From assembly GCF_011386835.1 (NCBI RefSeq), contig NC_088809.1:5341001-5405000 (forward strand): DNA of 64,000 nt, in the 5' to 3' direction. The notes under the pieces are model-generated. The model was not told the DNA's origin, ran no database searches, and saw nothing but the letters and a program-made list of their open reading frames with translations. The translations under genes were made by a program, and so were the position numbers. The stretch's first letter is position 1; every line of letters starts with the position of its first letter. Shown piece by piece: positions 20,514 through 35,500 of the stretch. Origin of the DNA: Chrysemys picta bellii (lineage: Eukaryota > Chordata > Testudines > Emydidae).

Positions 20514-23500
20514 ATGAAAATATCACATGAAATGGATAAAGTTGGAGGAACATCTGGACATGCAAGGATAAGATTATGTAGAAACCATCAGACTTTGGAT
20601 GTATCTTGGTTAAATTCTAGCCTACAAGAGACATTATTACCAGGAAAACCATGGCATAAGGTAAAGTGTTTGTTTGCAAAATATGCATCTATTAATAATG
20701 ATTTAAATACATGTGGATGTCATCTTTTCAATTTTTGAGCTGTCCTTGTTCCTATTGCTTTGCTTATATGACATTTAGTGTGGAGGGTATTAAAACAACA
20801 ACTGTTGTTTTTGAATATGCAAGTAGGTAAATATTCTAATGAATATTTCAGTTAGATAGTCAAGAAGTTTATTACTCTACTTGAAAGTTAGGACAAAAGT
20901 CATGCATCAGAATGTTATTCAACTGTTCACATTAGCTTTCCCACAATAAATTCTCTAAAGGCAGTGTGTTTACACAAAAACAGAAATTCCCCTCCCCCTA
21001 AAAACAGCTAAAGAAACTCTTGACACATATGAGGCAAGGGGAAGATTACAATCTTCCAGACTGTTTGCGTTCTGTAACTTTAGTTTCACTTATATCATGG
21101 ACAAGGCATGTTATAAATACCTGGACAGATGGACATATTTGAACAGAATGCTAGCATAAACATCAGACCAAATTCATACTTTCACCAGATCTGAGTTTGC
21201 CCCATAATTCTTTCATAATTCTGAAATACAATTTAATAAAAAATTGTCAGAGTATTTTGCTTTCTTATGGGTTTTCTGATATTCAGACTTAACTTTTCTT
21301 TGCTTAATAAAATTTCATTACTTGTAGGTAAACCCTAAAGCATTCCTTCCTTTCATAGTGTTTATATAGTTCAAAGTTTTGTTCAATTACACCTCTACCC
21401 CAATATAACGTGATCCGATATAACACGGTAAAGCAGTGCTCTGGGGGGGCTGCGCACTCCGGTGGATCAAAGCAAGTTTGATATAACGTGGTTTCACCTA
21501 TAACACGGTAAAAAATTTTGGCTCCCGAGGACAGCGTTATATCGAGGTAGAGGTATATTATATTCTTCCCTCTTCCCCTTTTTTATCATAATCTCTAAGA
21601 ATTGTTGTCAGTAATCATCTTGAAATCTTTATTTGTTTTGAGTTATAAAACAGAATCAACGCAGATTTCCCCCCCCCCCCATTTTAACCTGCTATGTAAA
21701 AGAAAATACACCTACAAACAAAATGCATTGTTTAGTTTTGAATCCACAAATAGGGAAGTCAAATAATCTGAATGGCATCAATTTTATTTAGAGCATAGGG
21801 CCCAATGTTGCAATACCTTACACAGTAAGTGGGTCCTCTGGGATTCCACCATTTATTTTCCTTTTCCATCCTTCTCTCAAAATTCTCTTATTGCAATGAC
21901 CTTCCATGCCACTAAGGAGGGCTGGAATCATCTGCCTTTGGTGATTGTCAGTATTGCTCCATGTGTCACACAGAGGATTCTGCTGAGGAACAAGGTAAGT
22001 TGCTTGCATTGCCTCAGGGAAGGAGCAGTCTGCTGCCTCAGATTGTTCTAGCCCAATAGCAGAAAGATGAGCTTGGGATCCAAGACTGGGATTGTTCTGC
22101 ATGGCAACATGTTGAAATAAAATGAGACCTCTGGATCAGCCACATTAAGATGAAAGATTGCTCCTTAAAGAACTTCAGGTGATGTCCAGATACTACAGTG
22201 CAGGGTGCATTAAAAGTCAATAGTAAGCCTGAATTAAAGTATGAAGAATTTCTGGAATTACAGTATGTTAAAATATTTACTGAGACAAGATGGGTGAGGT
22301 AACATCTTTTATTGGACTAACTTTTGTGGGTGAAAGAGACAAGCTATTGACCTACAAAAGTTGATCCAATAAAAAACGTTATTCACCCACCTAGTCTCTC
22401 TATTATTGTGGGACCAACGCAGCTACAACAACACTGCAAACTGAATATTTACTGTCATTTATTTCTCCTTTAGGTTTTAGACAAACTTGGAGCTGCTCTT
22501 GCTGATGACGTGAAGCACCAACTAAGAAATCCTAAACAACGACAAATGGTTTTCTGTCTTCTTGGCCAGCATTTTGTTAAAAAATATTTTAATGAGTGTC
22601 CTAATCAACCTAGTCTACTAGTAAGTGAGTTATGGGAGCTATGAGCCTACAGCAACATAACGTGAACATGTACAAATCTGTTGTTGTCATAAAAATAAAG
22701 TGGATTATTTTGTTCTCAGTTATAAAATTGTACTTAAAAATTTTTCAGTATAGTTAATTGATCTGAAATAAGATTAAAATGTTATATATCTTTTACCTTG
22801 TATCTAACAGGCTTTCAAGTATTTTTTTCTCCTCTCAGGAAACTTGAAAAGAAAACAAGATGATGGGTGTATATGTGAGGGTTTTCTCATTTGGAGCTAT
22901 GGTTCAAGTCCAGATTCAGTGAGATATCAAACTCATATAAGGATAGATTCTGTAGTCCTAACTCAGCAAAACTTTCATTGACATTATGGGAATTTTGTAT
23001 GAGTTAGGATTGTAGGATCTAGCCCTTTGAGCAGACTCTTCTTAGAACGGAATTCATGTGGTAGCAGACTTGACAGGTTTGGAAGCATTTGTGCGTGACA
23101 AGGATGATGGGAGTATTCAGTTCTTCATTATGGAAGCTGATGACTGAATGTAGGAGGATGGTAGTGTGGCTGCTGTCCTGTTGTGTATACAGTTCTGTAT
23201 AAAATCCTGAGGACCTTATTCAGGCAAAAATGTCATTAACTTAATGGAAATTTCGCCTGTGAACTGAGCAAGGAGCTCAGGATTTTGTTCCATATCTTTA
23301 AAATCTTCTTAAGCATTGATTGTCTGGCTACTAGAATCTTTTGTTGCCAAAGCAGTAGAGTGTTTTTAAATCTGGGAATTTCTTGCCCACATTAAGAGTA
23401 GCCTGAACCAAGCTTAGTCTGTGTGGTATCTTTACCCTAGGATAAGGTTATTTCCCTTAATAAGAGTATCCTGATAACAGGACTTGCTACTGTGGGAATT

Positions 23501-26500
23501 TATTATTCCCCAGTAAGAATATCTTGGGACAAGAGCACTCCCTAAAATCATTGTCTTTGTGAGAAAGTTACTACAGATTTTCTTTAGGGAAAAGTTACTC
23601 CTCTTTGAAAAAAATGTTCCCCCGTCTTAAACATCTAACTTTAAGCCACAAAAAGTAGGAAGGCAGAACTTTTAACTACTTTGTGCCTTATTTACTTTGT
23701 TTTTTTGTTTTGTTTTTTTTTAAATCAGAACCAAAATAGAAGACCTCACTACACTACACTTCTGAACATCCCTTAATAAAATCACAAAACAATGTATTAG
23801 TTTTCAGAGTTAAGTACTTCATCACTTGTTTTTCAAATTAGGCTTTTGCTATCTCTAAGGAAGAAGTTCATTACTATTTTGAAGTCCAGTGCATTTGTTT
23901 TTGCAAGAAATATTTTATAGAGGTGTTTCAGATCCACTGCTTCTGTCAGCAGCAACTTGCCATGTATCCTTCTTTAACTGGGGGTTAGAGGACAAAGATA
24001 GGCAAGGAGGTAATGGCAGTGTGACTTCATGCGCCATGATACCAAAGGAAGCGAGGATGTAGGGAGTAATGGAGGGGTTAGATCTCTGTGTGATTGCCCT
24101 GGGATCCATTAAACTTTTTGACAAATCTCAGAACATCCATCTTGTTCAAGGGTTTTCCCCTCCATTGGTCCTACAAACCACAACCTGGAATGATGCTTCA
24201 GGAACTCCATGAATTGTAATTCAGAGCTTCTTGTATTACTTTTCACCTCCTATGTCTTTTTCCATTGGTGGATATATCCAGCCTTGGAGTTTAACATTTG
24301 AGAGTAAGGCAGAGTAAAACTGGTACATGAAGAAGAAGTGTGTCGTATAGCAAAGGAACGTAATCGCAAGCATAAAGGTACTGAGAAGTAAGCATGACTC
24401 TGGGTCTTCTTTCTGAAAAATAAGATATTCCTTCAAGTAAACCTTTCTCCAAGATAAAGATATTTAGAAGTAAGTTTGACTCAAAATAATTTTACTGAGG
24501 AATAAAATTCTTGAATTTCTATATTCACTGGCACCAGACCTTCCTCTCAGTGACTGACATAAGGCACTGCTCACTGGCAAATTTTCTCTACTAAAACTTC
24601 CTTCCCTAATGTGATAATCAACAGTCTTGGCCCTGGCAGCAAAAAATGACAAGAACTGTTTATAAAAGATGTTATGTTCTTGTGATAACCCAAACCTTCT
24701 GTACCTAGTCTTCCACAAACATGAATGAGATAGATCAGAAGAAGTTGGAAGAAGATACAAGGATTTGGCTGAAGCAACAGTGCTTAAAAGCTGCAGAACG
24801 CATTAGCTGTCAGTTCAGACTTGGTGAGTTAAGATATACTGTCTGTGCCATATATATGTGGAAACAAGCTTGGGCAATAAAAACAACTGCCACTATCTGC
24901 AAATCTTACTGTTACAGCTAAATCTTTGTCTACAAAAGTATTAAACAAAAGATTTGAGAGACTCCAATCAACCCACCTACTCTTTTTATGAATGAACAAG
25001 AATTGATTGCACCACAGAAATAATGGGTCAGGTTCTGGTTCCTTCTCTGGCTGCTTTTGCATCATTTTGGTTGAGCAAAGCAGCTGTAAAGCAAGCAGAT
25101 CTGGCCTCCTAAGGATTCTCCTACACTTGTAAATCCTTGGGAGGACTGTAGCATCTCTTATGCCAAACATCCTGCTATCTCCCAATGCATGGGTCTTTCC
25201 TATAGGAACGGGGCATCGCCAATGTGTCCCTCCACTCCATTGATTCCTGGGTGCCAGTATGGCTCTTTGGAACAGTGGGTTGCTGGATGTAAGTGAGAGC
25301 AGTCCTTTGTCAGCTCTAATTTATGCTGAGAAATGGCCCAGTCCCTGGTTGGCCCAGGATCTAGGGATTGTAATGACGAATAGTACCTATATCTGATACC
25401 ATACTTTTCATTGTACTTTTTTTCATAGCTCTCAAAGCATTTGACAAAGGCAATAAGTATCGTTATCCCCATCTTTTCAGATAAAATGCCACCTGAAAGC
25501 AAGCTGTCTTTACCCCTCCTTCACTCTTGCACCAAATACAGATTTGCCAAATGGAAGGACGTGGGCTAAATAGGTCAAATTTATCCCTGATGTCATTCCA
25601 CTGAAGTTGGGGGAGTTAACACCATGGATGAATTTGACCTGCGGTTTAATTTGTTACTACATATGTCTCTCACATAACTGTCACTGTTACCAAGCTAGCT
25701 GCACTTCTGACTCCATCCTGATCTCTGAGTTCATCCCCTCTCACATCTCATGCCTTGAGCTGTCATGTGTCTTGGGAGGGAATCACCCAATTCTCCCACT
25801 CTCAGACCAGGTCTGACTTAGTTTCAGTTCCTGCAGTTCTTTTCCCTCCAGGAGCTATGACAGTGGTACCCAGTGACCAGACAGCCTTCTTAAAGGAAAG
25901 TATTAAAAAAAAAAGGCATTTTAAAATAAAAAGACCGTAAAACAGACAATATTCACATCTAGCTAACCCATGTGTCTATCCATCTTCCAGATGGGGATCC
26001 TGGTAGACCTAAGCTTCCTATAGGCACCAGAAGGCTGCTAGGCCCTGAGTGAAAGCCCCTTCCCTTAAATCACAAACCAGTTCTTTCTGTCTGCTGCTGG
26101 GAGTTTTCTGTCTTTAAAAGCTGCTCAGTGTTTTAAAAACTTGCTCACAGGAATTGTCACCTTTTACCATTTAGTGTCCCTTTTAGTGTCGCTAGACTCC
26201 CAGTCTTGGCAAAACAGATGCATAACTTTAGGCTGGAGCCTGGAAGTAGGCCATTGTGTTGTAATTGCTGCCCAGTTGTTGGGAGGCTGCTTACATAGAG
26301 CCATTGTGTTGCTTTCCTGCTTGTTTTTCCAACAGCCCGCTATTAATGTAGACCAGTACATCCATACAGGAAAGTTTAATAACCTGTTATAGCTATACAG
26401 TAACTTTACCTCACTGACCGGGCCACATACAATATTCATACAATTATTACATATCCGTATGCTCAAATTATTACCTTACAGCTCCATGCTTGCCACAGTA

Positions 26501-29500
26501 ACGTCCATCAATTTCATTCATATGTCTTCACCTTTCAGTATGAAATTGAAGAAGTCACTATATGCCATTATTTCCTGCCATAGGCCCTGATCCTACAATG
26601 AGTTCTCTGCAGGCAGACTTCCGTACCTGTCTGTAGACCCGCTGAAGTCAGTAGGATTCTGTGCAGATGCAGGGGTCAGCCTATGCAGATCTCATAGGAG
26701 GACTGAGTCCATGCTGCTTATTGTCCTTTTTTGTTTATTATTTTGTGTTTTTTATAAAACAAAAAAAATCCGCTAAAATATATCTGAGAAGAAAATAATA
26801 TACAAATAAATGAAAGAGAAATAAATATATATATATAGCAATATCATACCAACTGCAGCTTAGCAGTAATTATGGTTTACCACAGGCATGTTCTGCTGTT
26901 TTCAAATTCGTTTTTTATCTTAGGAAATCTGAAAAATGTCTTGTTTAGTGTTGCTGTATCTCCTACATGAAGCTAGAAATTAAACAGCTACAGGATTCCT
27001 TATTTCAATGTATGCTCTTGAATAAATTGGTTTGCATGTGAAAATGACATGTTTTCTTAGTGTTCATGTAAGTGGTTGAATTAAACAAAATTTTTTTGTA
27101 AAGTTAACATTAAAAATTGATTCCCTTCAATAATAATAATAATGACTTGACTTTGGTCTCTTGAAAATACTCACTTTTAAAAGTGCTTTATAAATATTAA
27201 TTGCACTTAATTGGAATTCCAATCTCCTACTCAATCTTAGGAGTCATTCTTAGGTACCTTAAGGTTGGAAAATGCAGTATTAATTTTGCTTTTAAGTCTT
27301 TTGGACCTGACTTTTTGCTCCCCAAACTGTGTGTATTCATCTGCAATGTGAAAAGAGTCTAAAGTGGGGTTACGACACAACCAACCAGAATTCTCCATTC
27401 ACTTACACTAATGGTAGTATTTTGTACCCAACCTGCATTCGCTTTGCACAGGTGTAAGATTCCACATAGGGCGCAACACAGTGGAGAATCAGGTCCTTTG
27501 AGTCTGACCCTGTATTTGTTTAATTGTGTGGTTTTGGGTGTGCAAGATATGGAGGACTTGCATTTGTAAATGACTTTTAAAATCAATTCAATTTTGTTTT
27601 CCGTACACTAGATAATAACTCTGACAGACTGGCTCCCGAAATGGTGCATTTTCTTAATGATACCTACAACATAGTAGCAGCAGAGATGGAATTGTTATTG
27701 GCTACACATGAGGCATGGAAAAAGGTAGCTTATTCTTTCTCCAGTTACAGTTTTTTGCTAAGAAAAAATCTTTAACTTGTTTTTTTAAATATTATTCAGC
27801 AAATAACAATCCAGGTAATTTATATCCCCCTCTCATAGGTTACTTTGAATCAACATTAACATCTAAATTAAAGATCTGCTGATAGACATCCAAAATTGTA
27901 AATTGTTTGTGACTAGAACACCATTTATATTACATTTTGCATTTATAGGCAGAAGATTCACATAAGGATCTACCTCCATCGGAGTGGAATTCTAATCCGA
28001 CATCAGTAGCTAAAAAAAGGCCAAATTCTGTTGAAAGCAAAGACCTCAATTTAGCCATATCCGGAGGATCTGTTTTCCAATTAAATGAAAAAGGTAAAAG
28101 AAATAAATTGATTCAACCCTTAGTAATGCTCTCTTAAGTGTACCTGATATTTAAAAAATAAATCAGAAATCATATCCACATAGAAAAAAACATAATTAAA
28201 TTAGAGTTAAGGCTACCATAACTGTACTGTGCTTGGGTGTTGGGGAGCAAAACAGGCCCCAGCAATACCCACAAAGCCTGATTTAAGGAATTCTGACTCA
28301 GCCCTCTCAATTCCCAGGTTCCTATCTTCCACAATAAATCCACACCAGCATTACATGAGTGGACAAGCAAATTTATTTAATTTGATGCTTTTTACTTAGT
28401 GTGATCAGGGTCCCAGGGAGCCATGCTGTAGTTACTCAATTAGGATCAATTGCGAAGAATGGGGCAAACAATCCCCAAAGCTGGTGGATATTCTAATACT
28501 TAGATTTACCAAGCAAGCACAAAACGGCTTCTATAATACCTGACTGGTTACCCAGAAGCCAACAACACAGTTCTCTTAAAGCAACCCAGTCTCAAGTCTC
28601 CACCCAAACACCCAAGTCAGATATGATGAGGATTACTGTAAATATTATTCATCATATAAGAAAGTTCTACCAAACCCAAAGGATCGGACACATTACCTCC
28701 CAGGTTAAGGAATATTTCAGATCTTACCTAAATACACGCTTACAGCCAATTCTTATTAACTAAACTAAAATGTATTAGAAAAGAGAGAGAGTAGTGGTTA
28801 AAAGATCAATATACATACAGACATGAGTATAGTTTTGAGATTAGATTCATAGTAGAGATGGTAAGCTTTGTAGTTGCAAAGAATTCTCAGAATTAGTCCA
28901 TAGGTTATAGTCCAATGTCCATATTCAGGGTAATCCAGGTGGGACTGGAGATCTCAGCCTTATGACTTAAGCTTCCCCTGCATGAAGCATTAAGCAGATC
29001 TGAGATAAAAAGGATCAGGACCCAAGTGTTTTTATACAGTTCCAGGCCATCTTTTGACAGTTCAGAGTCCTTAGGCGAACAATAGGCAATCATGGAAACT
29101 TTGAAGTAGACCTATTTCCTAAACATCACCGGTAACTAGCTACAGGGATTAACATAAGATAATTTATCCATTAAGCAGTTTATTACAAACTTTAAAGAGA
29201 CATATAGACAATGACACTATTTCACCCAACATTCATCTAAATGTTAATATTCCCTTTTGATCTCTGAATCAATTGCTATAGTGATAGACAGGAGCTGTCT
29301 ATTTACAGGTCTGACATCTAACAAGATGTAAGTAAACGCATACAATTAGTATCACCTCCAATTTTCTAACAATACAGGTTTGCATTTCAAAGTTCTAGCC
29401 TATCTAACATGGAATGACCCTAATTACCATTCACATACTTTTCTAACATGTCTCTGAAGGTTGACTCGGGTCATTTAGCCTGTGAACCATTTAATGCTTT

Positions 29501-32500
29501 CTATTGGCACCATACTTGACACACTTTGTATAAGATTCATTGCAACTATAGAACAGTGGTAGCAACAATGATTTGTATGGTCATATTCTAATCAGATAAC
29601 ATCACACTTAGAGAGTGGCCCAAGTAAAAAAGAAAGTATTCATATCTGGAGCCTCCAAAGTATCAAGATGTTTGGATCCATGTTGTGGTTCAGCCTATTA
29701 TAAAGATAGGAGTAGCTGTGATATCCAAACCTGAATCCAAGTTTCAATTCTGAAGCCTTCCAAATTCTGATCCAGGGTTTAGGTTCAAGCCCATCTCTCT
29801 CTTTCTTTTTTTTTTTTTTTTAAATACAGAGTGTTAACATTATTTAAATCCTATAACTACTATAATCATGTTGAAAAACAAACCTGCATATGATAGGTTA
29901 AGAACTTTTGAAATTACCAATGCCAGTAATTCAGACATAATTTGTTAACACAGAGCATCTGCTTTGCTTGTGCTTTCCCTGCCAGTCAGGAGTGCCAAAC
30001 CATTTTTGAAGAGTGTGATTTTTCTCCTTTATTAAAACATAAAAGGTCCTCCACTTCAGACACACAAAAGTGCTCCTTCACACAGACATGAGAGCTAATA
30101 GAGGTTTTCAAGCTGATGTAGAGTGTCATCATTTATTCATTCAGGCTTAAAATAATTGGGCAAAAGACCAGCTAGTGTAACTACCCAAGTGAGCTTTAAA
30201 ATAGATCAGTTTACTGCAGAATATGCAGCATTTTGCAAAATAATACATTTCACCTAACTCATAGCAGTGTTTTTTCTCCAAGTGCTGGTGCATATACGTA
30301 TTCCACTTCAGGTGTGTGCTTTCCCGGTGCACTAGAGCCGGAGATTTGTAGACAGGAGTTCCCATTGGGGCGGCGCATGTGCCCTGAGTGTCCTCATACC
30401 TCTAACCGAGGTCATAAAGGGCAGAGCTGCCCTGACCTCTCCTCCTCACTGCCTGTGGTTCTCAGTGATGCCTCAAGCTCACTGTCTTTCTAGTGCTGGT
30501 GAGCACCCTTTTCTGTTAAATAGCCCTAGAGTTCTTAGCTTAGTCTTACTGTAGATAGATTAGCTTGTTAGAGAGTTCAAGAGGGCGTGAAACCGTTAAG
30601 AGGTGCCTGTGGACGGTGTGAGGCCGATAGCGGCCCCCAGCGCACCGGGACCGGGTCTTCTTGGAGTCAGGTTGCTTTGGAATGCAGCCCAAAGCTGGTA
30701 GTAAGGGGATGCAAAAACCTCAGGAGGTGTGTCCAAGGGTGTACCTCATGGAAAAACCCATTTGTCCTGCCTCCAATCCAGGCCATTCTGGAACTGAGCA
30801 AACTTAGTACTCCTCCACCAGAAGTGCTCTGGCTCCTCCATCTACTCACGGAGAAAGAAAACCCCTGAAAACCTCCAGAGAGACGAGACATAATTCTCCC
30901 TACCAGGGGACATCTGGCCCAAATTGCCAGCTCTCTGGAGATGAAGACTACATTGAGAACCAAGAAGGGCTCCTCGAGCATACACGGGGACTCCAGTTGC
31001 CAAACTTCAGCTGATAAAATTCATATAAGCTGTCTAGTACTGAGCTAAAATCGAGAGCTCCAGAGTGCTACTCCCTGGTACCATATGAGCTGAGGTACAC
31101 CTCTACCCCTATATAACACGACCCGATATAACACAAATTCGGATATAACGCGGTAAAGCAGTGCTCTGTGGGGGCGGGGCTGCGCACTCTGGTGGATCAA
31201 AGCAAGTTCGATATAACGCAGTTTCACCTATAACACGGTAAGATTTTTTGGCTCCCGAGGACAGCGTTATATCGAGGTAAAGGTGTATGTAACACTAGTA
31301 CCATTAACTCTGGTGCCAACCATATTGGTACCATTGATGTGGGTACCTAATGTATGGTCAATGACTCCAATGCTGGTGGCCCTGACACCAGTGCCATTGA
31401 TTTCATTGCATGAGGTATACCAGTAACTGTGGCTTCAATGCTATCAGTATAGTTGACTCCCCAGGAATATATGGCAGCCAGGAAACTAGACTACGTATTA
31501 GTACCGGGGTCTTGCTGCAACAGACTATTCTCTTGGTGATAACCGCAGTTCCGCCAACATCAATGGGTGCATGTCTGGAAGAGATTCAGACCCAAGCACT
31601 ATGGTCAAGTTAATTGGGCTGTCATCAATTCTACAACCTCCACAGCCTATCTGCATTAGGAAAGGTTCTAGTCTATGCTAAACTTGTGTACCAGTCTGCA
31701 AGTTCATGCAAGTACAATAGAAATCTTGTCTGAGGCAGTTAGGGCATGTGGCATCCTGAACATACGTGACTCAGCATGCTAGACTTCACTTACAATGTAT
31801 GCAAAGCTGGTGGAGGTGTGTGTATTGACCAAACAAGCACTCTCTGGACATCCTTTTACTTGCTCAAGTTTTATCATCCTTGTACTGGTGGATGAGTCTG
31901 CAGAACGTTTGCTGGAGGGTACTTTACACTCCTCTTCCTCCAGCTATATAGTTCATCAAAGAATCAGCCCTCCATAAACTGCTTGGATTTAAGGGGCATA
32001 CACGGAGCATGCAAACTTTTCTCACCTCCATCGAGTGCCTGATGATATGAGTGATAGAGATAAGGTGGGTGAGGCAATACCTTTTATTGGACCAACTTCT
32101 GTTGGTAGAAGAGACAAGATTTTGAGCTACACAGAACTCTTCAGGTCTGGGTGATGATGGACAACACAACTACAATGTTGTACCTCAACAAACAGGGCAG
32201 AGCAGGGTCCAGTCCTCTATGTCAGGAGATGGTACAACTTTGGAACTTCTGCATTTTGAGGGTTTAGTACCCTCAAAGCCTGTTACCTTCCTGGGGTACA
32301 GAATGTTTTCGCAGATCACCTCAGCAGGAAGTCCTTGGAAAATCACAAGTGGTCACTGAAAAACAACATAGTGTGTCTAATAGTCCAGAAATGGGTATAT
32401 TCCAGTGTCACCCTCTTCACAACCAGACAAAACTGAAAATGTCACTGTTTTTGTTTCAGGGCCAGTCAGAGTCCAGTTCTGTCACAGATACATTGTGGTC

Positions 32501-35500
32501 AGTACTGCAAATAAACTTATATAGTGAGATGCACAGTATATAATGACCACCCAGAGAGAGAAGCGTCTACTAGCCTCTGCTTGAACAGAACCTGCATATC
32601 ACCTTCTGGTGACTGGCTTTTAACTTCAAGGCTTTAGGAACATAATTTCCAGTAGAGATAAATAACTTCTTAAATATTATCCATACGTACATTTCACAAT
32701 GATTATGACAACCAGTAAGCTACTGGCTCTCAGAAGAGACCTTACATTCCATCCTTTGGTATGTAGATACTTGACCCAGGCGATCCCTGTAAACCCATAT
32801 GTGCCCTTATGCCATCTGCAAGCTGGCACCACAGAGTCCATGAGTCACAGTTGTCTATTCACACATTTGCTGAACATTATTTCATCACAGTAGCTTCCAG
32901 AGCTGATGCAGGCTTTGAGAAATGTGTTCTTCAGTTTTTGTTTAAGTAGACTACAAATTCCCATCACCTAAGGAATTCTTCTGGGTAATCACCTGAAGTG
33001 GAATAAATATATGTGCACAAGCACTCCGAAAAGAAGAAACCATTCCTTACCTGTACAGTAATGATGGTTCTTCAAGAGTTATTGTGCACATACAGGTCTG
33101 TTGCATCTTACGTGCATTTAACATGCGCGATTTCAGCTTTACGCAGTTGGCAAAAAAAAAACCCAAAAAAAAAAAGAGAAAAATAACCATTTTAATACTG
33201 TATCTGTAGTGTGGGTGATTCTGCCCGCCACTGAACTCAATGTAATTTTGACTATACGCAGTTTTCGCTTTACGCGCTAACCATAAGATGAGACTCGCCT
33301 GTATATATGCCATGAGTCATCCTCTTTCCCCACTACTTCGGAGTCTATTGTCACAAGATTCTGGTGCACGGGAACTGAGAGGGCTTTGCGCCCTCAGTTG
33401 GAGGCAGGAGGACCCTCAGGGTGCATGTGCCATCCCAATAGGTATTGCTGACTAAAAGTCTCTGGCTCAAGTGCACTGGGCACACACACACCTGAAGTGG
33501 AATACATATGTGGCCAATGCATCTGTAAGGACAACAGTTACTGTACAGGTAAGTAACTGTTCTTATTGTGAATTTTATATCTATAGTCCTCCAGTGCTCT
33601 CTGCTTTGAAGCAAATAAAGTTCAAATATTTGATTTCTTAAACAAACAGTTCTATTGTAGATATTCCTTTCCATTTTATTTTTTGGTGATACTGCCATTG
33701 GTAACTTTTTGAAAGAGTGGAAAAGGTAGCTATAATTCATTAGTCATTTACTATTTATATTTGTTACAGACAAGATGCATATTGGTCCTGAGATACCCTC
33801 ACCTATTCTAAATTGCTCAGCAAGTGATATACTGGGAGACTCAATCTGTGCCATAATCTCATTAGATTATGATAGTATGTTAACTGTGTGTGAAAGGCTA
33901 AGTGGAAAATTACTTCCAAAGACACTTCGACAGTTTATCTGGACTGATAAACTTCTAAAAGCGGATGCAAAAGTTGACAAGTTTGAAAGAATAGCGTAAG
34001 TATTTATTGTTTTCCTCTGTTGAAAAATATTGTGGTGTTAGTAACTGCAGCCATCTAATTCTTGGCCTATTAAGATATTCAAAATAATTCCTTATTCTCT
34101 GACATGAAATTAGCCCAAACGTTCTTCAAACTGTTGAGAATAATATACCACCTTAACATCAGCTTGAAATACCAGTAGGAGAGAGGTTCCTCTCTGAAGT
34201 TTGTATTAACTCCCACCTCTTGGAATATCCAAGAAATGCAGAAGCAGTTTAGTGACATTTGACTATGAATTGACTGACTCCTGGACACTTTCAGTGTCTG
34301 CCTGCCTAGATCTATGTAATCACAATGTTACTTTTCATTCAAATGAGTTTTTATAAATCAACTCCTCTCCCATGGTGTAGTCACTTGATGTTCTAATATG
34401 AAACAAGAGCAGGTGTAAACAGAGCAACCCACAGTAACTTCTAGGTAACAAACTATGGGCTAAATCAGACCTTGCTCAGTCAGATCTCCTCCTGAAATGA
34501 GTGAGAACCTTTGCCTGTGGGGTAAATGCTTTTCTTTGCTCTGAGTTCAAGTGGCTGAAGTTGGAGCATTGGAGACCTACAGACACTGGAGCATGAGGAG
34601 GAAATCAGGCCATGGAGCCAGTCAATATCTGCTTGCATAGCTCTGGAGCAGCCTTGGCCTCTGCCTCTGGCTCTGCATGTAGAAGTGCCCTTTCTGGCAA
34701 CAGTTGGTAATTGTGTCGGTGGTAGATCTGCTTACCCCGCCCATCTCTTCAACCTCCTCTCTGCCTTGCTCCCAAAATTGACTGAACAGAGGGCTGCTGA
34801 GGAGCTTGGCAGGTGAACTGGCAGGAAACCAGGCAAGTGTCAAAACCTGCCTGATTTCCATCAGAATTTTGTCAAAATCGTCACATTCCTGCAGAACATT
34901 TCAATTTTGTTTAATTGGCATTTTCCAGCAGAAAAATGTTCTGTTGGAAAATTTCTATCCAGGTCTACTTTCATACATCCCAAGTATTTAAAAATAAAAA
35001 TAACAGTCTTTTTCCTCTGTTTCTTCCTTCCCATCATCTGAGGAAATAATTTGATTACTTTATAAATGTTTTTGTTTGTTGTGGGTTTTGTGAGTGTGTG
35101 TGTGTGTGTGTGTGCGCGCGCATAAATTACTGAGGGAAAACAGTTGAATAGTTTGCTTCTGTTCTAAAAGCTGTGAGATCAGTGATCCTTCTTATCCCTT
35201 GACAGAAAAAAATTCATAGGTCCAACTCATCTCAAAGTTCTCTCTCATGAGTACATGAGCCACTCCCAGTTGATTGTTCTGCAGAACAATTAAACTGACA
35301 CAGATGTTGTGGGAGGTCATAATCATGGATGGAGTGGTGCTATCTCAGGAAGGTAGGGCCAGTCTCATGGAGGGCTTTGACTATCATTTCATAGACCTTG
35401 AATTTGACCCTGTTGTTCAGTGAAGAATCAATGCAGAAAAGTGGATTCTGATTTGATAAAGTACTGATATCTTTGAAGATGAGGTTTTTTTGGAGGCCCA

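Larger units (their letters stand above)
22621..24708 (+). other. Intron of the plus-strand gene
   Basis: AT-rich, with near-palindromic small elements at 22944-23024 and 23201-23287 (listed separately) and a possible but unsupported exon at 23843-23923. No other feature. Confidence 0.45.
30262..33564 (+). mobile_element. DIRS-like retrotransposon, internally deleted, with inverted termini and internal complementary region
   Basis: The left terminus at about 30270-30440 (TATTCCACTTCAGGTGTGTG, GGTGCACTAGAGCC, GGCGCATGTGCCCTGAG) recurs inverted at about 33340-33512. Between them, 32990-33090 holds CACCTGAAGTGGAATA (complement of the left end) followed by CTTACCTGTACAGTAATG (complement of the right end), as in the internal complementary region of DIRS elements. 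32280-32380 encodes LPGVQNVFADHLSR, the DIRS RNase H segment. 30560-30800 resembles the region upstream of or within gag. No complete ORF. Three later insertions sit inside: 31096, 32053, 33091. Confidence 0.8.

Noticed and set aside
30233..30868. Host protein-coding exons in the ORFs at 30.2-30.9 kb
   Set aside because: They fall in the left terminus and gag-proximal part of a DIRS-like element and have no matching splice phase.
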